Assembly (NCBI RefSeq): GCF_020171625.1
Contig: NZ_JAIUZY010000009.1
Span: forward strand, 1-64,000
DNA length: 64,000 nucleotides
Source of the DNA: Salipiger bermudensis
GTDB lineage: Bacteria; Pseudomonadota; Alphaproteobacteria; Rhodobacterales; Rhodobacteraceae
Direction: 5' to 3'
Shown here one piece after another: positions 37,231 to 44,502 of this stretch (its first letter is position 1; each line of letters opens with the position of its first letter). The position numbers and the translations under genes were made by a program. The notes beneath the pieces are model-generated. The model saw nothing but the letters and a program-made list of their open reading frames with translations, did no database searches and was not told the origin of the DNA.

Positions 37231-37254
37231 TTTTGCCGATTTCGATCGGCAAAA
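37231..37254 (+). promoter_or_regulatory. TTCG-tetraloop hairpin directly before the stress-cluster start codon
   Basis: TTTTGCCGAT and ATCGGCAAAA form a perfect 10-bp stem closed by TTCG, an extra-stable loop. It ends 7 bp before the ATG of the 66-aa membrane protein, in the place where a ribosome site would be expected; none is visible. It may terminate rluB transcripts or control expression of the downstream cluster. The structure is plain; the role is inferred. Confidence 0.55.
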
Positions 37255-37261
37255 TACTGCC

Positions 37262-37462
37262 ATGATGACGACGATCCTCGCCTTTGCGATTCTTTGCGTG
37301 AGCACGCTGCTGGTGCTGGGTAACCTCAGCATGGTAGCGCGCGACACCTTTGTCGCCGTGACCCAAGCGGCGGGGCGGCTGCGGCACAGCGGCAACCCGG
37401 GTGCCAAGCTCGCCTACGCGGCGCTCTGGCTGTTGATCTTCGCCCTAAGCATTCTACTTTGA
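37262..37462 (+). CDS. 66-aa membrane protein heading the XpaC/TelA cluster
   Basis: A small protein with two hydrophobic helices: MMTTILAFAILCVSTLLVLG and YAALWLLIFALSILL, joined by a short polar loop (RDTFVAVTQAAGRLRHSGNP). It has no known family. It overlaps or abuts the next gene (its TGA is at 37460-37462), suggesting co-expression. A stable hairpin precedes the ATG and no Shine-Dalgarno is seen, so initiation may be leaderless or regulated. Regular codon bias supports a real gene. In context it is probably an accessory membrane subunit of the cluster. Confidence 0.65.
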   Translation: MMTTILAFAILCVSTLLVLGNLSMVARDTFVAVTQAAGRLRHSGNPGAKLAYAALWLLIFALSILL

Positions 37463-37479
37463 CGGGAATGGTGCGGGAC

Positions 37480-38343
37480 ATGAGCGACATGACAGAGCGA
37501 CATCGGACAGGACGGACGGCCGGCGGGATCGGGCCGCTCGAGACGGGTCTCGCCGTGCTGACTCTTGCCGCCTTCCCTGTCCTGCTGCTGCTGTTTCAGG
37601 GCTCCGCCACATCCGTTTTCACTGCCGTTCTCGAACTGGTGCTGTTCCTCGCGGCGCTGCGCCTGATCCGTCGCGGGCAAATCCTGAAGATCGCCTATGA
37701 CAAAGCGGAAACGGCGCGCGCGCCGCGCCTGCCGCGCAAGGTGATCGGCGCGCTGCTGATCGGCGTGATGGTGATGATCCTCGCCGGGCACCACTTTGTC
37801 GGGCTCCTGGTCCCCTTCGGGTTCGGCGTGCTCGCCACCGCGCTGACCCTTGCCGCGTTCGGAGCCGACCCCCTGCGGGACAAGGGTTTGGACGACACCC
37901 TGCCCGAGCCGCTGGCCACCGCCCGCCGCCCGCGTCCCGACGTCCAAGCCGCGCTGGATCGCATCGACGCCACGCTCGACGGCATGGTCTGCGAGATCGC
38001 GGCCCTTGGCGACGCACAGCTCACCCGCCACACCGAGGCGCTGAAAAGCGCCGTCATGGGCCTGATCCGGGCCCTCGGCGAGGATCCCGACGGCATGGAG
38101 CGGCTGCACCGGCCGGTGGTGAAGTTCGTCAAACTGCTGCGCCGCGAGAACGACGACCTGCTTGCAGCGTGGAACACCGATCATCGCGAGCGCGCGCGGC
38201 GGCGGTATCTCACCCGCATCACGGCGCTCGGCCAGACCTTCGAGGAATTTGCCCGGAAATCAGGCAGGAAAGCCGGGCGCGACGCGTTCGAGCTCGAGGC
38301 GGACCTGCTTTGGAACCGCAAACCGCTGCACCGCGCCGCATAA
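37480..38343 (+). CDS. XpaC-like membrane protein, paralogue 1
   Basis: A 287-aa protein. Two hydrophobic hairpins (about residues 20-60 and 85-125) are followed by a helical cytoplasmic domain. LLVPFGFGVLATALTLAAFG, then ADPLRDKGLDD, matches the corresponding part of the second XpaC-like protein encoded at 38519, and both resemble XpaC ('5-bromo-4-chloroindolyl phosphate hydrolysis protein', PF10112), whose true role is unknown. XpaC genes usually sit beside telA, as here. The domain after the membrane part is rich in Arg/Glu/Leu helices. Start ambiguous: ATG 37480 or 37489, with an in-frame TTG 37459 overlapping the previous stop. Assignment to XpaC is weaker than for paralogue 2. Confidence 0.6.
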   Translation: MSDMTERHRTGRTAGGIGPLETGLAVLTLAAFPVLLLLFQGSATSVFTAVLELVLFLAALRLIRRGQILKIAYDKAETARAPRLPRKVIGALLIGVMVMILAGHHFVGLLVPFGFGVLATALTLAAFGADPLRDKGLDDTLPEPLATARRPRPDVQAALDRIDATLDGMVCEIAALGDAQLTRHTEALKSAVMGLIRALGEDPDGMERLHRPVVKFVKLLRRENDDLLAAWNTDHRERARRRYLTRITALGQTFEEFARKSGRKAGRDAFELEADLLWNRKPLHRAA

Positions 38344-38427
38344 GCGGAGCCCCGCCGAGCGTCCCCCTAGCAACTCCTCCCCTTTGCACCTAAGTTTTCC
38401 GTGAACCGAGGAAATACTGGAGGCGGC

Positions 38428-38517
38428 ATGTCCGGCACGGCCCTGCAGAAAGTGGCCTATGTCCTCCTGATCGTGCTCCTGTTCGGGGTGACGTCGGGAT
38501 GGCTCGGGGGGCTCTGA
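38428..38517 (+). CDS. 29-aa single-helix membrane microprotein
   Basis: MSGTALQKVAYVLLIVLLFG continues VTSGWLGGL and stops at 38517, one base before the ATG of the next XpaC-like gene. A near-ideal ribosome site (TGGAGGC) lies at proper spacing before ATG 38428. One membrane helix covers almost the whole product (about residues 8-25). Tight packing with the downstream gene supports a translated, coupled microprotein in the cluster. It is too short for usual gene finders. No family known to me. Confidence 0.6.
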   Translation: MSGTALQKVAYVLLIVLLFGVTSGWLGGL

Positions 38518-38518
38518 G

Positions 38519-39409
38519 ATGGCACAGCGCTACGGCGGCAAGTACAGCCCCGACGCCGCCCCCGAACAGACGGACGACCCGATTCGCCCCGGTCATTACC
38601 AGGGCGCCCGGGTCGATCCGGTGGGGGCACGCTCGAACGTCCTCTTCGTCCCGCCCATCGTGCTGGCCGCCACCTCGCTCGGAGACGGCGCCGCAGGGCT
38701 GGTGACCGGCCTGATCGGGGCCGGCGCGCTCTTGGCGGGGGCGTGGCTTCTGCGCGACGGGCTGCGGGCACAGTCCGCGTTCGATGAGCGCCGCGTGGCG
38801 CGCCGCCCGGCCATCCCGCGCAAGATCTTCGCCGCCGGCCTCGCTGGGATCGGGGTCGCCTTCGCCGCCTTCAAGTCCGAGCCCGGGCTGGTGGCGCCGG
38901 TGCTCTACGGGCTGTCGGCTCTGGCCCTGCACCTTGGCGCTTTCGGCATCGACCCGCTGAAGAGCAAGGGCATCGAAGGCATCGACAGCTTCCAGCAGGA
39001 CCGCGTCGCCAAGGTCGTTGACGAGGCCGAGACCTATCTGTCCGAGATGCAGGACGCCGTGCGCCGCGCCGGTGACCGGCAGGTCGAGGCACGGGTCGAG
39101 CGGTTCCGCCAGAAGGCTTCCCTGCTGATCCGCACCGTCGAGGAAGACCCGCGCGACCTCACGGCGGCCCGGCGCTATCTGGGGGTCTACCTGATGGGCG
39201 CGCGCGACGCGGCGGTGAAATTCGCCGATCTCTACAGCCGCACGCAGGATCGCGGGGCGCGAGACGACTTCATGATGCTGCTGACCGACCTCGAAGAGAG
39301 CTTCGGCCAGAAGAACGAGAAACTCCTGCTCTCCAACAATGCCGATCTTACGGTCGAGATCGACGTTTTGCGGGACAGATTGAAACGCGATGGCGTGCGG
39401 CTGAGTTGA
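38519..39409 (+). CDS. XpaC-family protein, paralogue 2
   Basis: A 296-aa protein of the XpaC/Halogen_Hydrol family (PF10112), the usual operon partner of TelA; the enzymatic name derives from an indirect phenotype and should not be taken as a function. An N-terminal cytoplasmic tail is followed by four hydrophobic segments (about residues 45-75 and 95-145). The family motif LGAFGIDPLKSKGIEGIDSF comes next, then a long coiled helical domain (EAETYLSEMQDAVRRAGDRQ through to DVLRDRLKRDGVRLS). It follows the 29-aa microprotein by one base and precedes telA by 37 bp, so co-translation with both is likely. Confidence 0.85.
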   Translation: MAQRYGGKYSPDAAPEQTDDPIRPGHYQGARVDPVGARSNVLFVPPIVLAATSLGDGAAGLVTGLIGAGALLAGAWLLRDGLRAQSAFDERRVARRPAIPRKIFAAGLAGIGVAFAAFKSEPGLVAPVLYGLSALALHLGAFGIDPLKSKGIEGIDSFQQDRVAKVVDEAETYLSEMQDAVRRAGDRQVEARVERFRQKASLLIRTVEEDPRDLTAARRYLGVYLMGARDAAVKFADLYSRTQDRGARDDFMMLLTDLEESFGQKNEKLLLSNNADLTVEIDVLRDRLKRDGVRLS

Positions 39410-39446
39410 GCCTGTGCCGGGTCAGAACAGTACTAGGGGATATGCG

Positions 39447-40649
39447 ATGTCCGAGAAGGTGAAAGCGGAGGCGGAGCAGACCGTCGCCATGGTCGACGAG
39501 GTTAATGCCGTGGTGCTGCCCGAGCCGGGCGAAGCGCGGGCCGTGATGTCGCTCGCAGAGGCGTCTCCCGAGGTTGGCGAAGAGATCCGCTCGCGGATGG
39601 ACGAGATCGACATGAGCGACACCAACTCGATCGTCGCCTTCGGCGCGGGCGCACAGGTCGAGCTGCAGGAAATCAGCCAGTCGATGCTTGCGGGGGTCCG
39701 CAACAAGGATGTCGGCCCGGCCGGTGACAGCCTGCGCGAGATCGTCACCACCATTCGCGGCTTCTCGGTGTCCGAACTGGACGTGCGCCGCGACCGCAGC
39801 TGGTGGGAGAAGCTGCTGGGCCGCGCCGCGCCCTTCGCCAAGTTCACCGCCCGCTACGAGGAGGTGCAGGGCCAGATCGACAACATCACCGACAGCCTGC
39901 TCAAGCACGAGCACACGCTGCTCAAGGATATCAAGTCGCTCGACCTGCTTTACGACAAGACGCTCAATTTCTACGACGAGCTGGCGCTCTACATCGCGGC
40001 GGGCGAAGAGAAGCTCAAGGCGCTCGACGCCCATGACATCCCGGCCAAGGAAGCCGAAGTGCAGGCCGCAGCCGAGCACGATCAGGTGATGAAGGCGCAG
40101 GAGCTGCGCGACCTGCGTGCCGCACGCGACGATCTCGAGCGCCGGGTGCACGACCTCAAGCTCACCCGCCAGGTGACCATGCAGTCCCTGCCCTCGATTC
40201 GTCTGGTGCAGGAAAACGACAAGAGCCTCGTCACCAAGATCAACTCGACGCTGGTCAACACCGTGCCGCTCTGGGAAACCCAGCTGGCGCAGGCCGTGAC
40301 CATTCAGCGCTCGGCAGAGGCCGCCGCCGCGGTGCGCGAGGCCAACGACCTGACCAACGAGCTTCTGACCGCCAACGCGTCCAACCTGCGCGACAGCAAC
40401 AAGACGATCCGCACCGAGATGGAGCGCGGCGTGTTCGACATCGAGGCGGTGAAGCAGGCCAATGCCGACCTGATCGCGACGATCCAGGAAAGCCTGCAGA
40501 TCGCCGACGAGGGCAAGGCCAAGCGCGCCGCCGCCGAAGAGGATCTCAAGACCATGGAGAACGAACTGCGCGACACGCTCGCCTCCGCCAAGTCGCGCCG
40601 CGACGGCACGGGCGACACGGCCGGCACCGCCGTGCCGGGCAACGCCTGA
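39447..40649 (+). CDS. telA: TelA-family toxic-anion/stress resistance protein
   Basis: A 400-aa soluble, almost fully helical protein of the TelA family (PF05816; B. subtilis YaaN and YceH are homologues). Diagnostic stretches are DRSWWEKLLGRAAPFAKFTA, EEVQGQIDNITDSLLKHEHT and LDLLYDKTLNFYDELALYIA, and later QSLPSIRLVQENDKSLVTKI. It is associated with tellurite, nisin and antimicrobial stress resistance; the mechanism is unknown, but it probably works at the membrane with XpaC. The start is ATG 39447 with AGGGGA upstream. A Thr/Asn-rich tail (GTGDTAGTAVPGNA) ends the protein. Confidence 0.93.
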   Translation: MSEKVKAEAEQTVAMVDEVNAVVLPEPGEARAVMSLAEASPEVGEEIRSRMDEIDMSDTNSIVAFGAGAQVELQEISQSMLAGVRNKDVGPAGDSLREIVTTIRGFSVSELDVRRDRSWWEKLLGRAAPFAKFTARYEEVQGQIDNITDSLLKHEHTLLKDIKSLDLLYDKTLNFYDELALYIAAGEEKLKALDAHDIPAKEAEVQAAAEHDQVMKAQELRDLRAARDDLERRVHDLKLTRQVTMQSLPSIRLVQENDKSLVTKINSTLVNTVPLWETQLAQAVTIQRSAEAAAAVREANDLTNELLTANASNLRDSNKTIRTEMERGVFDIEAVKQANADLIATIQESLQIADEGKAKRAAAEEDLKTMENELRDTLASAKSRRDGTGDTAGTAVPGNA

Positions 40650-40652
40650 GCG

Positions 40653-41624
40653 ATGCGCGCGCGCTGGCGTCATATCGGACTGGCCTTCGGGCTGCTCGCA
40701 GGTCTCGCGGCCTGCGACGACCAGACTCTGGCGCCCCGCCAGACCGACGTGCCGCCCAGCGCCCGCCCGGAAGGGCTGATCCCGCCCGAGCCGGAGGCGC
40801 CGCCACGCCGGCGCTCGCTCGCCAGCCGAGATCTCGAGACATACTACGCCAGCGTGCAGGCCGACCTGCTCGCGCAGGGGCTGTTGCGCACCGATGGCGG
40901 TGGCCCCGACACGCCCTTCACCGACACCATGCTGCTGCGCAATTTCGAGCGCATCGCGCTGGCCGAGGAGTATGAGCGCGGCGCCGGGCTGCGCCCCTCC
41001 CGCGGGGAGCTCGGGCGCATCAAGAAGTGGAACAAGCCCGTGCGCGTCGCGGTCGAGTTCGGCGAATTGGTGCCCGAGGAACAGCGGGTGAAGGACAGCA
41101 ACATGGTGTCGCAATACGTCAGCCGTCTGGCCGGGATCAGCGGGCATCCGATCGCCATGGATGGCAGCGACACCAACTTCCACGTCCTCTTCATGTCCGA
41201 GGACGACAAGGCCGAGATCGCGCCGCGCATCCGCGCGCTTGTGCCGGATGTGAACCCTGCCTCGTTGAGGATCTTCGAGAACCTGCCGCGCTCCATCCAC
41301 TGCCTCGTGATCGCCTTCTCCGAAACCCCCGGCGGCTACGACTACGGCGAAGCCATTGCGGTGATCCGCTCGGAGCATCCCGACCTTCTGCGCCGCTCCT
41401 GCATCCACGAGGAGATGGCGCAGGGGCTTGGTCTGGGCAACGACTCGCCGCAGGCGCGGCCGTCGATCTTCAACGACGACGACGAGTTCGCCCTCCTGAC
41501 CACCCATGACGAGATGCTGCTCAAGCTGCTCTACGACCCGAGGGTGAAGGCAGGCATGGATGCGGACGAGGTCCGCCCCATCGTGGCCGCCCGCGCCGCC
41601 GAGCTTCTGGGCGGCTCGTCCTGA
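40653..41624 (+). CDS. DUF2927 lipoprotein with a protease-like HEEMAQGLG motif
   Basis: A 323-aa exported lipoprotein. The signal peptide ends in a lipobox (LLAGLAAC, Cys about residue 21), then a Pro-rich linker (PPSARPEGLIPPEPEAPPRR) leads to a DUF2927 domain. Near the C-terminus SCIHEEMAQGLGLGND resembles the HExxH-GxxH zinc-peptidase helix with the second His replaced by Gln. The following SIFNDDDEFALLTTHDEMLL is the conserved family block. It starts 3 bp after telA, so it is part of the same transcript. Catalytic activity is unproven. Its outer-membrane or periplasmic placement would give the cluster an envelope-facing component. Confidence 0.82.
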   Translation: MRARWRHIGLAFGLLAGLAACDDQTLAPRQTDVPPSARPEGLIPPEPEAPPRRRSLASRDLETYYASVQADLLAQGLLRTDGGGPDTPFTDTMLLRNFERIALAEEYERGAGLRPSRGELGRIKKWNKPVRVAVEFGELVPEEQRVKDSNMVSQYVSRLAGISGHPIAMDGSDTNFHVLFMSEDDKAEIAPRIRALVPDVNPASLRIFENLPRSIHCLVIAFSETPGGYDYGEAIAVIRSEHPDLLRRSCIHEEMAQGLGLGNDSPQARPSIFNDDDEFALLTTHDEMLLKLLYDPRVKAGMDADEVRPIVAARAAELLGGSS

Positions 41625-41689
41625 AGCACGCTTAACCGGGTGTTCACTTCTCACGCGTAGCACCGCTCCGGTATGACCGGGACGGGACG

Positions 41690-42115
41690 ATGTTGGACGA
41701 CGCCACCAAACAGCAGGTTCTCTCCAGTGCGCTGCGGCTGCGGCTTGCAAGCAGCGCGCTGACGCTGGATTTCTATGACCGTCTCTTCGACCGCGCGCCC
41801 GAACTGCGCGCGATGTTCCCTGCCGACGTCACTGCGCAGGCCGACAAGCTCTTCGACATGGTGCTCGTGCTGGTGCAATCGCTCGACCAGCTGCAGATGC
41901 TGGGGCCCGAGATCGAGGCGCTCGGCGCGCGCCATCTCCATTACGACGTGACAGAGGATCAGTATGCGCTGGTCTGCGAGGTGCTGCTCGATACGCTGGC
42001 ACAGCACGTCGCCGACTGGTCCGAGGCTGATCGCAACGCCTGGTCGGTGCTGCTGAACCATGTCTGCGACCTGATGATCACCGGCGCCCGCAATCATGCC
42101 AGCTCTGCCGCCTGA
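41690..42115 (+). CDS. Globin-family (haemoglobin-like) protein
   Basis: A 141-aa single-domain globin of the bacterial (Vitreoscilla/flavohaemoglobin head) type. FYDRLFDRAPELRAMFPADV is the B/C/CD-helix signature with the conserved Phe; LGARHLHYDVTEDQYALVCE contains the proximal histidine (one of the two His in RHLHYD) and the F-helix Tyr. It has no reductase domain. Likely roles are sensing or detoxifying O2/NO. ATG 41690 with GGGACG upstream. It lies between the lipoprotein and the SPFH gene in the same orientation, with about 65-bp and 170-bp gaps, so membership of the same operon is possible but not certain. Confidence 0.8.
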   Translation: MLDDATKQQVLSSALRLRLASSALTLDFYDRLFDRAPELRAMFPADVTAQADKLFDMVLVLVQSLDQLQMLGPEIEALGARHLHYDVTEDQYALVCEVLLDTLAQHVADWSEADRNAWSVLLNHVCDLMITGARNHASSAA

Positions 42116-42286
42116 CCCCCGCGCCACGCCTCACGGCGCCGACGGAGGGCGGCACATCCGGCCTACGCTTTGCGCCCGGAGGCGGCGGCCCTGCCGCCCT
42201 CCCCGGCAGTTTCCCACCGCCGCCGCTTGTCTCCTGACAAGCCGTGGTTAAGTTGAGGGCAAACGCAGTTTCAGCGGGGCACCGCC

Positions 42287-43426
42287 ATGGGCATTCTCGA
42301 CTTCCTTTCCGGCCAGTTCATCGACGTCATCCATTGGGTCGACAACACCCGCGACACGATGGTCTGGCGCTTCGAGCGCGAGGGGCACGAGATCAAGTAC
42401 GGTGCCAAGCTCACCGTCCGCGAGGGGCAGGCGGCGGTCTTCGTCCACGAGGGGCAACTGGCCGACGTGTTCACCCCCGGTCTCTACATGCTCGAGACCA
42501 ACAACATGCCGATCATGACCAGTCTGCAGCACTGGGATCACGGCTTCCGCTCGCCCTTCAAATCCGAGATCTATTTCGTCAACACGACGCGGTTCAACGG
42601 TCTGAAATGGGGCACCAAGAACCCGATCATCTGCCGCGACCCCGAATTCGGCCCGGTGCGCCTGCGCGCCTTCGGCACCTACTCGGTGCGCGTCACCGAC
42701 CCGGCCCGCTTCCTCAGCGAGATCGTCGGCACCGACGGCGAGTTCACCTCGGACGAGATCAGCTTCCAGATCCGCAACATCATCGTGCAGGAATTCTCGC
42801 GCCTGATCGCCGGTTCTGGCATTCCGGTGCTCGACATGGCGGCCAACACGCAAGAGCTTGGCAAGATGCTGGCCGATGGCATCTCGTCCACCATCGCCGA
42901 ATACGGCCTGTCGCTGCCCGAGCTCTATATCGAGAACATCTCGCTGCCCGCGGCGGTCGAGGCCGCACTCGACAAGCGCACGTCGATGGGCGTGATCGGC
43001 AATCTCGACGCCTATACCAAGTTCCAGGCCGCTGAGGCGCTCGGCAAGGAAGGGTCTGCCGCCGGGCAGGCCATGGGCACCGGGTTCGGCGCCGGGCTCG
43101 GCATGTCGATGGGCGCGCAGATGACCGGGGCGCAGGCCGGCCCGTGGGGCGCCCGCCCTGCCGCCGCGCAGCCGCAGCAGCCCGCCGCCGCGGCCCCGCC
43201 GCCGCCTCCCCCGCCGCCGGTCGAGCATGTCTGGCACCTCGCAGAGAGTGGCCAGACCAGCGGCCCGTTCTCCAAGGCCCGGCTCGGGCGCATGGTCACC
43301 GAAGGCGGCCTGACGCGCGAAACCTATGTGTGGACGCAGGGGCAGGACGGCTGGAAACGCGCCGAAGACGTGGCCGAGCTTGCGCAACTCTTCACGGTGA
43401 TGCCGCCGCCGCCCCCCGGGACATGA
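42287..43426 (+). CDS. SPFH-domain protein with C-terminal GYF_2 domain (YdjI-like)
   Basis: A 379-aa protein. Residues about 25-265 form the SPFH/virion-core-like domain (GAKLTVREGQAAVFVHEGQL, VFTPGLYMLETNNMPIMTSL, FGTYSVRVTDPARFLSEIVG). A Gly/Ala/Met-rich stretch and a poly-Pro linker (AAPPPPPPPP) follow, then a GYF_2 domain (VWHLAESGQTSGPFSKARLG). There is no transmembrane helix, so it probably needs partners for membrane binding. B. subtilis YdjI, anchored by YdjG and YdjH in the ydjFGHI operon, is the closest well-known analogue. The cluster's zinc-ribbon protein at 44503 resembles YdjG. It could scaffold membrane microdomains or respond to membrane damage. A terminator for the opposite strand follows. 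Confidence 0.87.
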   Translation: MGILDFLSGQFIDVIHWVDNTRDTMVWRFEREGHEIKYGAKLTVREGQAAVFVHEGQLADVFTPGLYMLETNNMPIMTSLQHWDHGFRSPFKSEIYFVNTTRFNGLKWGTKNPIICRDPEFGPVRLRAFGTYSVRVTDPARFLSEIVGTDGEFTSDEISFQIRNIIVQEFSRLIAGSGIPVLDMAANTQELGKMLADGISSTIAEYGLSLPELYIENISLPAAVEAALDKRTSMGVIGNLDAYTKFQAAEALGKEGSAAGQAMGTGFGAGLGMSMGAQMTGAQAGPWGARPAAAQPQQPAAAAPPPPPPPPVEHVWHLAESGQTSGPFSKARLGRMVTEGGLTRETYVWTQGQDGWKRAEDVAELAQLFTVMPPPPPGT

Positions 43427-43431
43427 AAAAC

Positions 43432-43452
43432 GCCGCCACGATCGGTGGCGGC
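43432..43452 (-). terminator. Intrinsic terminator of the cupin operon
   Basis: GCCGCCAC / GTGGCGGC forms an 8-bp stem with a 5-nt loop. On the minus strand it is followed by GTTTTT. It lies 30 bp after the cupin stop codon. Confidence 0.8.
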
Positions 43453-43482
43453 TCATCTCGTTCTGCTCGGGCAAACGTGGTC

Positions 43483-43770
43483 TCAGGCCACGAATTCCAC
43501 CTCGATAAAGCTCATCGGGGCATCGCCGTAGTTGATCACGTTGTGTTCGGTGCCGGCGTCGCGGCGATAGGCCTCTCCGGCCTTGGTCACTACCTCGCGC
43601 ACCTCGCCGCCGGGCAGTTGCAGCCGCATGGTCAGATCGGTCAGCGCCACGATGACGTAGTCGTAGTCATGCACGTGCCAGCCGGTCTCGGCCCCCGGCG
43701 CGAAATCGAAGCGGGTGACGCGGGTCTTCGCGTCCGAGATCATCTGGGTGGCGGTGGCTTCATTGCACAT
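43483..43770 (-). CDS. Small cupin-domain protein
   Basis: A 95-aa single-domain cupin. The metal-binding motif 1 is WHVHDYDYVIV (two His plus an acidic residue), and motif 2 is around DAGTEHNVINYG. Such proteins bind a metal and a small ligand; the role cannot be named. It is the second gene of a two-gene minus-strand unit, overlapping the upstream secreted-protein gene by 11 bp, and ends in a T5 terminator. It interrupts the otherwise plus-strand stress cluster. Confidence 0.85.
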   Translation of the reverse strand: MCNEATATQMISDAKTRVTRFDFAPGAETGWHVHDYDYVIVALTDLTMRLQLPGGEVREVVTKAGEAYRRDAGTEHNVINYGDAPMSFIEVEFVA

Positions 43771-44353
43771 CTGTCTCGTCCTTCTGGTACAGCGGGTAGA
43801 TCCTGTCCTCCGACAGCGCGCTCATCAACATCGGAGCTTGGCAGGCATCGGACGGAAAGCTCAGCGAGTCATCGCGCATCGCCGGGAACGGCCGCCCGGG
43901 CGGGACCTGCGATTCGAAGATCAGCGTGCCGTCGATGCAGAGATCCTGCGCCGCGTTGCCGATGTTGAAGCCGAAACCGCCGGCGCCGCAATCGTTGCCG
44001 ACCCCGTTCATGTTCCACGCCTGCGGCATCGGCGTTCCCTCGCCGAACACGGCGAATTCCGAGCTTTGCGGTAGGAAGGTCAGCATCCAGCTGGTTTCCT
44101 CGTTCAGCATCGAGAGCGCCCATCGCCCCACCGGATCGCCATTGCGGCTGCCCTCGATGAAAAAGCAGGTCAGGTCGCTGCCGGTCACGACGCCGTCGTC
44201 CTGCAGCGCCGCGTCGAAGGACATCCCCCCGCGCATCACGTAGCCGCCCCCGCCCTGCCACTCGAAGCGGTAGCGTGCTTCTTCGGCGCCGGTCACCCCG
44301 GCAGAGATGCAGAGCAACAGCCCTGCCAGCGCGGCACTCCTAAGGTGTCTCAT
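43760..44353 (-). CDS. Secreted hypothetical protein
   Basis: A 197-aa protein with a signal peptide (SAALAGLLLCISAGVTGAEE; cleavage expected near GVTGA|EE) and a beta-rich mature part with four cysteines (for example SDLTCFFIEGSRNG, NGVGNDCGAGGFGFNIGNAA, PSDACQAPML), consistent with a disulphide-bonded periplasmic domain. I recognise no family. Co-transcribed with the cupin gene. Confidence 0.75.
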   Translation of the reverse strand: MRHLRSAALAGLLLCISAGVTGAEEARYRFEWQGGGGYVMRGGMSFDAALQDDGVVTGSDLTCFFIEGSRNGDPVGRWALSMLNEETSWMLTFLPQSSEFAVFGEGTPMPQAWNMNGVGNDCGAGGFGFNIGNAAQDLCIDGTLIFESQVPPGRPFPAMRDDSLSFPSDACQAPMLMSALSEDRIYPLYQKDETDVQ

Positions 44354-44502
44354 GGCGATCTCTCAGCCTTCTTCTATCCTCTCGCGACCCGTCGGCCGGG
44401 CCTGTCCGGCGCCACCCTAGACAGCCGTTTCGGAAAGGAAAACCGGTTCCATCGCCCAGGCATCCGACCTAGGGTCGCCCTGCCGGAAACAGAGGGGTCG
44501 TG

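Noticed and set aside
38519-39409. Phosphatase activity implied by the family name '5-bromo-4-chloroindolyl phosphate hydrolysis'
   Set aside because: No phosphatase motif is visible; the name stems from an indirect phenotype.
39348-41750. An 800-codon minus-strand open frame opposite telA and the lipoprotein gene
   Set aside because: Its composition (His/Gly/Arg/Leu) is the typical antisense reading of high-GC coding DNA; the plus-strand genes have clear families.
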